Source of the DNA: Gemmatimonadaceae bacterium
GTDB lineage: Bacteria; Gemmatimonadota; Gemmatimonadetes; Gemmatimonadales; Gemmatimonadaceae
Reading direction: 5' to 3'
Assembly: GCA_019689955.1 (NCBI GenBank)
Contig: JADGGM010000054.1
Coordinates: 1-9,931 of the forward strand
DNA: 9,931 nucleotides
Shown here piece after piece: positions 1 through 5,724 of this stretch. Made by a program: the position numbers and the translations under genes. The notes under the pieces were generated by a model. The model ran no database searches. It was not told the DNA's origin and saw only the letters and a list, made by a program, of their open reading frames with translations. Within the stretch, counting starts at the first letter, position 1, and each line of letters starts with the position of its first letter.

Positions 1-2
1 GC

Positions 3-36
3 GTCTCGTGGGCTCGGAGTTGTTTATAAGCGACAG
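3..36. other. Nextera (Tn5) sequencing-adapter remnant, not genomic
   Basis: Positions 3-17 (GTCTCGTGGGCTCGG) match the engineered tail of the Nextera read-2 transposase adapter at 15 of 15 bases. Positions 18-36 match the 19-bp Tn5 mosaic end at 16 of 19, with differences at positions 20, 24 and 31. The two bases before it may be the end of an index. The synthetic tail excludes a natural Tn5 end. Genomic sequence therefore begins at about position 37 and the contig breaks inside the anti-sigma gene. The adapter sequence is from memory of the public kit sequence; the match was counted by eye. Confidence 0.95.
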
Positions 37-1104
37 GTGTCGGTCGATGATGTGGACGCGACGGCCGTCGCGGGTGTAGCGCACATCGAGCTCGCGCGAG
101 AGCACCGTCAGCGCTTCGTCAGCGGACTCGTTGCCGAACGTCACGTCGACCGGGACGCCGGCGAGCGCGGGGTCGTCGATGGTGATCTCGAGGTCGTACC
201 ACCGCTCGAGGGAGCGAACGACGCTGGTGAGCGGCGCGCCGAGGAACGTGAGCCGCCCCGAGCGCCAGGCGAGGAGCGCGTCGAGGTCCACGTCGTCGGC
301 GATCGTGACGTGGCCGGCGGGGTCGATCCGCCCCATCTGTCCGGGGCGAAGCTCCGCGCCGCGCACCGACGGCGCGGCGCCGGCCGCCCGCAGCGCCACG
401 CGCCCCGCGGCGACGATCACGACGGCGTCGGTGTCGCTCGGGTACGCGCGCACGCTGAACTCGGTGCCGAGGTCCTCGGACACGCTCCCGTGCGCGTGCA
501 CGCGGAACGGCCGGCGCGCATCGTGCTGCACGACGAAGTACGCCTCGCCGTCCAGCACGACGTCGCGGCTCGTCGCGCCATATCCCTGCGGGACGCGCAG
601 CCGGCTGTCCACGCTCAGCCACACGCGTGTACCATCGATCAACGTCACTTCGGCGCGCTGCCCGCGCGCGGTCGCGTACTCGCGCGCCGCCACCGCGCCC
701 GACATCACGGGCACGGCCACGTGCCGCGCCGCGAGCACCGCGCCGATCCCCGCGGCGCCCACGACCGCCGCGGCCACGGCGCGCACGCGCCACCCGGCGC
801 GACCGCTCTCGTGCATCGGCGCGCGCAGCGGGATCGCGCGCACGGCACGGCGCGGGCTCGCCCGCCGTGCCTCGTCCTCGCGCTCCGCCTCGGCGATCCG
901 CGCGCGCAGCGCGGCCCACGCGCGCGCTTCATCGACCGCCGGGACCGGTGTCGCGGCCTCGCGCCACACGCGGTGCATCGACGCCAGCAGCTCCGCGTGC
1001 GACGGGTCCGCCGCCGCCCATTGCTCGATGGCGCGCGCATCCTCCGCCGAGCATTCCCCGCTCCAGTACCGATCGAGCAACGTCCAGTCCGGGGCAGCAC
1101 TCAT
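37..1104 (-). CDS. FecR-family anti-sigma factor, C-terminus truncated by adapter
   Basis: Inner-membrane regulator expected to hold or activate the neighbouring ECF sigma factor in response to an outer-membrane receptor. It encodes 356 visible residues from the ATG at 1104 and has no stop before the adapter. Residues 5-50 (DWTLLDRYWSGE onward) resemble the cytoplasmic N-terminal FecR/DUF4880 segment. Residues 107-128 are one hydrophobic membrane helix. Residues 142-240 form the periplasmic FecR domain (RGQRAEVTLIDGTRVWLS, GATSRDVVLDGEAYF, DLGTEFSVRAYP). Residues 282-356 are a DUF4974-like end (LTFLGAPLTSVVRSLERWYDL). Comparison with the paralogue at 9076 suggests only a few residues are missing. 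An in-frame ATG at 1140 would add 12 residues; I prefer 1104 because family members start just before the DW motif, but neither start has a strong ribosome site. It lies 100 bp after the sigma gene, probably in the same operon. Reading into the adapter would add the false tail LSLINNSEPTR. Confidence 0.9.
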
Positions 1105-1163
1105 GAGTCGAATCCGATGCGGGGGCGTCGAGCGAGTCATGCCTTACATACCGGGAACGAGGC

Positions 1164-1190
1164 GTGCACCCCTATCGGCGCGGGGAGCAC
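1164..1190 (-). repeat. Hairpin between sigma and anti-sigma genes
   Basis: Nine-base arms at 1164-1172 (GTGCACCCC) and 1182-1190 (GGGGAGCAC) pair at 8 of 9 positions around a 9-base loop. It lies in the 100-bp gap between the sigma stop and the anti-sigma start. No T-run follows on the minus strand, so it is not a standard intrinsic terminator. It could stabilise or attenuate the transcript. The pairing is seen directly; a function is not. Confidence 0.4.
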
Positions 1191-1204
1191 ACGCGGCGGA
1201 GGCG

Positions 1205-1771
1205 TCACAGCCATTCGGCGAGCGACTTGCGGAGGAGCTGCAGCGCTTTGCCGATCTGGATCTCCACCGTCTTGGGCGACGTGTGCATCACCTGCGCGAT
1301 CTCGGCGTAGCTGAGCTGCTGTTGCCGCCGGAGCAGGAACGCCTCGCGGCACCGCGGCGGGAGCGCGGCGACGGCCTGGTCGATCGCGACGGCCATCTCG
1401 GTGGCGCGGATCTCCTCGTCGGGCGGGGGCGCGGCCATGGGGACGTCGAGCTGCTCCGCGCGCTTGGCCGCGCGCCAGCGGTCCTCCGTGTGTGCGCGCG
1501 CCAGCCGGTTGAGCGCCACGTTGCGCACGGCGGCGTAGAGATAGCTCGAGAGCGTCTGCACGAGCAGCAACTGCTCGCGGCGCCGCCACACGCGGAAGAA
1601 GACCTCCTGCACGATCTCCTCCGCGGCGCCGGGCGAGCGATCCACCCGCGCGGCGTACACACACAGCTCCCGGTAATACCGGTGAAAGAGCTGTTCGAAC
1701 GCCCGCTCGTCACCCGCGCGGATGCGCGCGATCAGATCCGTGTCCAGTTTCGGGGCGAAGGCGAGAGTCAT
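1205..1771 (-). CDS. ECF RNA polymerase sigma factor, FecI-like
   Basis: Extracytoplasmic-function sigma-70 factor of 188 residues, a normal length for the family. Residues about 24-92 are region 2: FEQLFHRYYRELCVYA, then the EEIVQEVFFRVWRRRE stretch that contacts core polymerase and the -10 element, then SYLYAAVRNVALNRL. Residues about 127-181 are region 4, with the helix-turn-helix LSYAEIAQVMHTSPKTVEIQ for the -35 element. There is no extra C-terminal domain. This architecture matches the FecI-like and Bacteroidota-type sigma factors that pair with FecR proteins, and a FecR gene follows on the same strand after 100 bp. The ATG at 1771 is the natural start, since the conserved region begins soon after, but its ribosome site is weak. 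It probably directs polymerase to transporter genes, with its partner receptor expected beyond the truncated left edge. Family assignment is firm; specific targets are unknown. Confidence 0.95.
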   Translation of the reverse strand: MTLAFAPKLDTDLIARIRAGDERAFEQLFHRYYRELCVYAARVDRSPGAAEEIVQEVFFRVWRRREQLLLVQTLSSYLYAAVRNVALNRLARAHTEDRWRAAKRAEQLDVPMAAPPPDEEIRATEMAVAIDQAVAALPPRCREAFLLRRQQQLSYAEIAQVMHTSPKTVEIQIGKALQLLRKSLAEWL

Positions 1772-1775
1772 GCGA

Positions 1776-1792
1776 GCGGGGCGCGGGCGGAC
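1776..1792. repeat. 17-bp direct repeat, copy 1
   Basis: The sequence GCGGGGCGCGGGCGGAC is identical to copy 2 at 2066-2082 and in the same orientation. The match is exactly 17 bases, with flanking bases differing on both sides. This copy lies directly upstream of the sigma factor start codon, 5-21 bases from its ATG. It could be a regulator site shared with padR, or a chance match in very GC-rich DNA. Confidence 0.5.
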
Positions 1793-2065
1793 AGACGGAG
1801 GGGAGCCGTTTTGGTATTACCGGCAACCCGGCCTCCACCCCTACGCGCGCGCCGAGGCGAAACAACGCTGGCACGTATCTACTGGGAACAGATGGCCCGG
1901 TCAGGAGGGGTTGGCTGCTACGAATCGATGCGGTCGGAGCGCCGACGCCAACCGGCGCATGCTGCATACTATAAAATGGACCGTCGCTCCGCTCGCGTGG
2001 GATCGGTGCCGCGGCAAGGGCTCGCCTGTTTCCGCGCATCTCGCTCTCGCTCCGCGCACCGGGAT

Positions 2066-2082
2066 GCGGGGCGCGGGCGGAC
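2066..2082. repeat. 17-bp direct repeat, copy 2
   Basis: Second perfect copy of the 17-bp repeat at 1776-1792, 290 bp away and 58-74 bases before the padR start codon. Each copy is thus near the 5' end of one of the two divergent genes. Confidence 0.5.
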
Positions 2083-2101
2083 GCGCGTGGGCTCGCGGGG
2101 C

Positions 2102-2132
2102 ATAGCTATATAGGTAGCCCGCGCTATCTTTG
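2102..2132 (+). promoter_or_regulatory. Candidate padR promoter/operator
   Basis: An AT-rich patch stands out in the GC-rich surroundings. It includes the perfect palindrome CTATATAG (2106-2113) and then TATCTTTG (2125-2132), which fits the TAnnTTTG -7 element known from Bacteroidota. No clear -33 TTG element lies upstream. Only 7 bases separate TATCTTTG from the padR ATG, so a transcript from here would be almost leaderless. The palindrome could be an operator for PadR itself, since PadR proteins often repress their own genes. Both roles are inferred. Confidence 0.4.
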
Positions 2133-2139
2133 TCGCACC

Positions 2140-2460
2140 ATGCCGCGCACCGCGAAGCCGCTCTCCCCCACCTCGCTCGCCACCCTCCAGGCGATCGCCG
2201 ATGGCGTGCGCCATGGCTTCGAGATCATGGGCGTGACCGGGCTCGCGAGCGGGACGGTCTACCCGGTCCTCGCCAGGCTCGAGGAAGCGGGGCTCGTCCG
2301 CTCGCGCTGGGAGGCGCCGGTGATCGCGCGGCGCGAGAAACGCCCGCCGCGACGCTACTACCAGATCAGCGCGGCGGGGACCCGCGCGCTCGCCCACTCC
2401 ATCGAGCATTACCGACGGGGCGCCAGCCGCCGTACGACTCGGACATCGACCTCGCGATAG
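2140..2460 (+). CDS. PadR-family transcriptional regulator
   Basis: Small winged-helix DNA-binding protein of 106 residues. Residues about 8-95 carry the PadR fold: SPTSLATLQAIADG, the recognition-helix region TGLASGTVYPVLARLEEAGLV at about 33-53, then the wing SRWEAPVIARREKRPPRRYYQISAAGTRAL. Short PadR proteins with this TGLASGTVYP motif are common in Gemmatimonadota and Acidobacteriota, where many lie next to ABC-type permease genes; none is present here. The C-terminal tail (RRGASRRTTRTSTSR) is Arg/Thr-rich and looks unconserved, and the long C-terminal dimerisation helices of larger PadR proteins are absent. The ATG has no evident Shine-Dalgarno sequence, consistent with a nearly leaderless mRNA. 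It lies 210 bp upstream of the GGT-family gene on the same strand, making that gene and padR itself possible targets. Ligand unknown. Confidence 0.9.
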   Translation: MPRTAKPLSPTSLATLQAIADGVRHGFEIMGVTGLASGTVYPVLARLEEAGLVRSRWEAPVIARREKRPPRRYYQISAAGTRALAHSIEHYRRGASRRTTRTSTSR

Positions 2461-2499
2461 GCGCCTCCCCGAGCGCCAGCCACGGCAGAGGGGGCGGGG

Positions 2500-2534
2500 G
2501 CGGGATAACGTTGGCGTGAGCGCACCTATCCCGC
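2500..2534. repeat. Inverted repeat downstream of padR
   Basis: Perfect 8-base arms GCGGGATA (2500-2507) and TATCCCGC (2527-2534) flank a 19-base spacer that itself contains a small GCG/CGC stem with a TGAG loop. It lies 40 bp after the padR stop and 137 bp before the GGT-family start. It could be a factor-dependent terminator for padR or an operator; no T-run follows. Confidence 0.4.
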
Positions 2535-2655
2535 GCTGAACGTCGGTCGACCGGCGCGCGCTCCTCTCCTGTCCTGGCGCCGCTCGCCCTGCGCGTTCTC
2601 TCTCCAGCCCCCCCCAACGCCCGCGCGCTCTCGCGCGTTGCTTGGGCTCAGCCTC

Positions 2656-2660
2656 GGAGG
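2656..2660 (+). promoter_or_regulatory. Ribosome binding site fixing the GGT-family start
   Basis: GGAGG lies 10 bases before the ATG at 2671, and translation from there begins directly with a lipoprotein signal peptide. An in-frame TTG at 2638 would add 11 residues but lies upstream of this site, so it is rejected as the start. Confidence 0.75.
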
Positions 2661-2670
2661 AACGCTCGCC

Positions 2671-4416
2671 ATGCCATTGCGCAGATCGTGGGTTCTCGTC
2701 CTCGCCGCGCTCGCCGCGTGCGCGCGCCCGTCCACGCCCCCCGCCACACTCGCCCCGGACATCGGCAAACGTCTCGTGGCCGCCAACGGCGTGGTCGCCT
2801 CGGCGCACCCGCTGGCCAGCGAGGCCGGGCTCACCGTGTTGCGCGAAGGCGGGAACGCGGTCGATGCCGCGGTCGCGACGGCGTTCGCCATCGGCGTCGT
2901 GGAGCCCGAGATGTCCGGGGTCGGCGGCGGGGGCGCGATGCTCGTGTGGCGGCAGCACGAGCATCGCGCCGACTTCCTCGACTTCTACGCGTCGCAGCCC
3001 ATCGCCTCGTTCCGCGCCGCGCACGCCGTGGGGCGCGACTCCACCGCCCCGCTCCGCGTCGTCGGCGTGCCGGGGAACGTGGCCGGGCTCCTCCTCGCCC
3101 AGGAGCGCTTCGGGCGTCTGACGCGCGCGCAGGTCCTGGCGCCGGCGATCCGGTTGGCGGAAGAGGGGTTCGCCATGTACCCGGTGCTCGCCGGGATGAT
3201 CGCGCGCGACACCGCGCGCCTGCGGCGTGACTCGGTGGCCCGCGCTCTGTTCCTCCCCACCGGCCGCCCGCTCGGCCTCGGCGAGCACTTCGCCAACCCC
3301 GCGCTCGCCCGCGTCCTCCGCGCCATCGCCGCCCAGGGGCGCGCCGGGTTCTACGAGGGGCCGATCGCCCGCGACGTGGTCACGCGCATGAACCGCGGCG
3401 GCCACCCCGTGAGGCTCGAGGACTTCGCGCGCTACGAGCCCACGTGGCGCCGCCCCCTGTGCACGACGTACAACGGCCGCGTCGTGCTCTCCGCGCCGCC
3501 CCCCGAGGGCGGGCTCCAGGTGCTCGAGACGGTGAAGCTCCTCGACCCGCGGCGCGCCGTCGCCGCCGGCCTCCCCACGCAGAGCGCCCGGGCGTTCGAT
3601 CTCTTCACCTCCGCGCTGCGCGTGGGCGAGGCGGCCAACCGCGGGAACGGCGACCCGCGCTGGATCCCGGTCCCCGCGCGCGGGCTCATCTCCGACGGAT
3701 TCGTAGCCGCCCGCGCCCCCGAGATCGGCACCGGGCACGCCGCCGATTCCGTGGCGCCGCGCGACGCCCGCGCGTTCGACGCCGCTCCCTCCCCCAGCGC
3801 CTGCGCCCCATTCGACCCGTACGGTGCCGCGCCCGCCGTCGCCGCGGAGGCGCAGGCGGACCGCACGCCATCAGGGGGCGAGACCACGCACATCTCCGTG
3901 GTCGACCGCGACGGCAACGCCGTGGCCGTGACCGTCACCAACAGCTCCGTGTTCGGGAGCGGCGCGGCGGTCGATGGATTCTTCCTGAACAACTCCGGCG
4001 CGACGGTCACGCAGGCGGAGCTCGACCGCCCCAACGCCCCCGCGTGGCTCACGCGCTTCACCACGATCGCACCCACGCTCGCGCTCCGCGACGGGCGCGT
4101 GGAGCTGGTCATCGGATCGCCGGGCGGCGGGCGCATCCCGCTCGCGATCGCGCAGACGATCTGGTACGTCCTCGACTACGGGCTCGACCCGCTCGCCGCG
4201 GTGCGCATGCCGCGCATCTCCCCCAACGCGCGCACGCCGGTCGTGGAACTCGACGACGGGTTCGATCCCGCCGTGCTCGCCGCCGCGCGCGGCATGGGGT
4301 ACGTGCCGACCCCGCCGGGGTTCGAGTACGCACGCATCTACATGATCGTCCGCCGCGGCAACGCGTGGATCGGCGTCGCGGACCCGCGGCACGACGGGCA
4401 GGTGCGCGGGTACTGA
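2671..4416 (+). CDS. Gamma-glutamyltransferase-family lipoprotein (Ntn hydrolase) with altered substrate pocket
   Basis: 581-residue precursor of the self-cleaving GGT family. Residues 1-16 are a signal peptide ending in the lipobox LAAC, so Cys17 is probably lipidated and the enzyme membrane-anchored. The large-subunit core is clear (LREGGNAVDAAVATAFAIGV, MSGVGGGGAML). Autocleavage is expected before Thr405 in the motif TTHISVVDRDGNAV, giving a 177-residue small subunit with Thr405 as nucleophile; the oxyanion-loop motif GSPGGGRI (482-489) is intact. Compared by eye with E. coli GGT, the gamma-glutamyl-binding Arg114 is Tyr106, the Gln430/Asp433 positions are Ser442/Thr445, and Ser462/Ser463 are Thr464/Thr465. 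The loop between LNN and these Thr residues is shorter than in E. coli. Hence glutathione hydrolysis cannot be assumed; another amide or peptide may be the substrate. It has a lipoprotein signal rather than the cleaved export signal of E. coli GGT. It is a single gene, convergent with the SusCD operon. Confidence 0.93.
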   Translation: MPLRRSWVLVLAALAACARPSTPPATLAPDIGKRLVAANGVVASAHPLASEAGLTVLREGGNAVDAAVATAFAIGVVEPEMSGVGGGGAMLVWRQHEHRADFLDFYASQPIASFRAAHAVGRDSTAPLRVVGVPGNVAGLLLAQERFGRLTRAQVLAPAIRLAEEGFAMYPVLAGMIARDTARLRRDSVARALFLPTGRPLGLGEHFANPALARVLRAIAAQGRAGFYEGPIARDVVTRMNRGGHPVRLEDFARYEPTWRRPLCTTYNGRVVLSAPPPEGGLQVLETVKLLDPRRAVAAGLPTQSARAFDLFTSALRVGEAANRGNGDPRWIPVPARGLISDGFVAARAPEIGTGHAADSVAPRDARAFDAAPSPSACAPFDPYGAAPAVAAEAQADRTPSGGETTHISVVDRDGNAVAVTVTNSSVFGSGAAVDGFFLNNSGATVTQAELDRPNAPAWLTRFTTIAPTLALRDGRVELVIGSPGGGRIPLAIAQTIWYVLDYGLDPLAAVRMPRISPNARTPVVELDDGFDPAVLAAARGMGYVPTPPGFEYARIYMIVRRGNAWIGVADPRHDGQVRGY

Positions 4417-4436
4417 GCCGGCCAAGCCCATGAACG

Positions 4437-4478
4437 GAGAGCGGGGTGCGCGCCGCAATTGGCACGCACCCCGCTCTC
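4437..4478. terminator. Probable bidirectional terminator hairpin
   Basis: Perfect 14-bp arms GAGAGCGGGGTGCG (4437-4450) and CGCACCCCGCTCTC (4465-4478) enclose 14 bases, within which a further GCC/GGC pair of 3 bp can form after one mismatch. It lies 20 bp after the GGT-family stop and 24 bp after the stop of the converging SusD gene, exactly where both transcripts should end. No U-run follows on either strand, so it is a strong hairpin but not a textbook intrinsic terminator. Confidence 0.8.
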
Positions 4479-4502
4479 GTCTTCGCGACCCCCGACGCTC
4501 GG

Positions 4503-5705
4503 CTACTGGAGGTTGGGGTTCGACGCGAGCTCGCTCGCGCCGATCGGCATGCAGGTGTCGCGCCCGTCGAGGAAGTGGTTGGTGCCCTCGGCGTGCCACC
4601 GCCGGAGATCCCACAACCGCCGCCCCTCCAGCCACAGCACCGCGCCGCGCTCGAACTGCAGGAGCGCCCACGCGTCGTCCATCGATGCCGGCACGGGGAC
4701 GGGCGCCATCCCGTAGACGTCGCGCTCCTGGTTGATGAAGTTGGTCATCGTGGTCGTGTCGCCGCTCCGCAACGCGGCCTCGGCCCGGATGAGCAACATC
4801 TCCGTCCCCTTGGCGAGCGGGATATCGTCGCTCAGGAGCACGTACTTGTCCTGGCGGAAGAACTTCGTCGTGCCGTCGTTCCCGGTTTGCACCTTCCCGC
4901 TCGAGGTGAACACCGTGTCCCACGGCGTGCGCGGGTCCGCGTTCGTCGCCGCCCACGGCGTGCCCCACACCGACATCTCGCGCCGGACGTGCGTCTGGTT
5001 GGCGAGGTCGTTGTTCTCGCGCGACGAGTTGAGCGAGAAGATGGCGTAGAAGACGAACGTCGCCGGCACGCGGGACGCATCGTCCACCGCCCCGGCCCAG
5101 TCGCCGAGCGCGGCGCGCACCGAGGCGCGCCCCGCCAGCGCGGCGTTGACGATCGTCGTGTTCCCCTGGGCGTTCGCCGTCTCGTACGCTCGCGTGAACG
5201 AGCTCTCGGCCCGCTGGAAGTACACCGAGTCACTCTGCGCCGGGCCGCCGTCGATCACCGCCTGGCACATGTTCTCACCCAGCAGCCGGTTCGCGAACCC
5301 GGCATACAGATACGCGCGCGGCGTGTTGGGGTTCGACTCGAAGTCGGTCCCCAGCACCGCCTGCATGCGCCGGAGCCCGTCCTCGGCCACCCAGCGCGCC
5401 CGCTGCATGTTCTGGTAGTCCGGGTCGACATCCGTGGAGGTGATGATCCCCGACTCGTAGTCGTTCGGCGCGGCGAAGTTGCCGGAGTGCGTCAGCTCGT
5501 CGGTCATGACCGGCCCGCCGTCGCCGCCGAGGAAGTTCCCCAGGGCGAACGACAGATCGCCCGACATCCCGTTCACGAGCGCCGGGATCGCGGCCGGCGA
5601 GTTGAGCTGGTCGTCCTGCACCGGACCGGGGTTCGTCACCGAGAGATCGCACGCGGCGCACGCGAGCCCGGCGAGCGCCAGCGGAAGGATCGAAGTCAAT
5701 CGCAT
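4503..5705 (-). CDS. SusD/RagB-family outer-membrane lipoprotein
   Basis: Surface-exposed nutrient-binding partner of SusC, 400 residues, shorter than typical Bacteroidota SusD (about 500 or more). The N-terminus has a signal peptide followed by CDLSVTNP, the usual start of mature SusD-like proteins. Cys19 is the likely lipidated residue, although position -3 is Cys16 rather than the usual Leu. The middle holds helical repeat-like segments (AYLYAGFANRLLGENMCQAV; NTTIVNAALAGRASVRAALGDW) consistent with the TPR-like SusD scaffold. The C-terminal motif at 351-370 (FERGAVLWLEGRRLWDLRRW) and the end PIGASELASNPNLQ are diagnostic. GGAG at 5714-5717 lies 8 bases before the ATG, and the gene starts 19 bp after the SusC stop, so the two are co-transcribed. 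The ligand cannot be predicted: no glycan- or peptide-degrading enzyme shares the operon. Confidence 0.95.
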   Translation of the reverse strand: MRLTSILPLALAGLACAACDLSVTNPGPVQDDQLNSPAAIPALVNGMSGDLSFALGNFLGGDGGPVMTDELTHSGNFAAPNDYESGIITSTDVDPDYQNMQRARWVAEDGLRRMQAVLGTDFESNPNTPRAYLYAGFANRLLGENMCQAVIDGGPAQSDSVYFQRAESSFTRAYETANAQGNTTIVNAALAGRASVRAALGDWAGAVDDASRVPATFVFYAIFSLNSSRENNDLANQTHVRREMSVWGTPWAATNADPRTPWDTVFTSSGKVQTGNDGTTKFFRQDKYVLLSDDIPLAKGTEMLLIRAEAALRSGDTTTMTNFINQERDVYGMAPVPVPASMDDAWALLQFERGAVLWLEGRRLWDLRRWHAEGTNHFLDGRDTCMPIGASELASNPNLQ

Positions 5706-5724
5706 GTCAGAGTCTCCGCGCGCG

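Larger units (their letters stand above)
1772..2139. other. Divergent intergenic region between sigma and padR
   Basis: This 368-bp gene-free stretch must hold the start signals for the leftward sigma gene and the rightward padR. It contains a 17-bp perfect direct repeat (1776-1792 and 2066-2082), an AT-rich island at 1966-1978 (CATACTATAAAAT) and a second AT-rich patch at 2102-2113 just before padR. On the minus strand the first island reads TATAGT, one mismatch from a -10 box, but no -35 partner is obvious. The open frames across this region are arginine-rich and look non-coding. Confidence 0.6.
2461..2670 (+). other. Intergenic region and leader of the GGT-family gene
   Basis: The 210 bp between padR and the next gene contain an inverted repeat at 2500-2534, a GC-only 6-bp hairpin with a CTCT loop (2622-2637), and a GGAGG ribosome site at 2656-2660. 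TAACGTTG at 2506-2513 is one mismatch from TAnnTTTG, a weak promoter candidate. No small gene is evident. Confidence 0.45.

Noticed and set aside
3..36. Possible natural Tn5/IS50 transposon end
   Set aside because: The first 15 matching bases are the synthetic Nextera primer tail, absent from natural IS50; no transposase or target duplication is present.
1670..1823. Matching near-palindromes CCGGTAATACC (1670-1680) and GGTATTACCGG (1813-1823), an 11-bp inverted repeat
   Set aside because: The first copy lies in sigma-factor codons for the conserved HRYYREL stretch, so it is explained by coding. The pair may be a regulator site but there is no support beyond 11 bases.
131..2113. A 660-codon plus-strand open frame across the anti-sigma and sigma genes
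   Set aside because: Arg/Ala/Ser-rich low-complexity translation that crosses two well-supported minus-strand genes and the intergenic region; no recognisable motif.
2622..2637. CGCGCG/CGCGCG hairpin with CTCT loop upstream of the GGT-family ribosome site
   Set aside because: Self-complementary CG runs arise easily in this composition, and the stem leaves the ribosome site free; no evidence of a riboswitch or attenuator.
1969..3738. A 589-codon minus-strand open frame opposite padR and the GGT-family gene
   Set aside because: Arg/Gly/Glu-rich shadow of the GGT-family coding frame; no start signal or domain.
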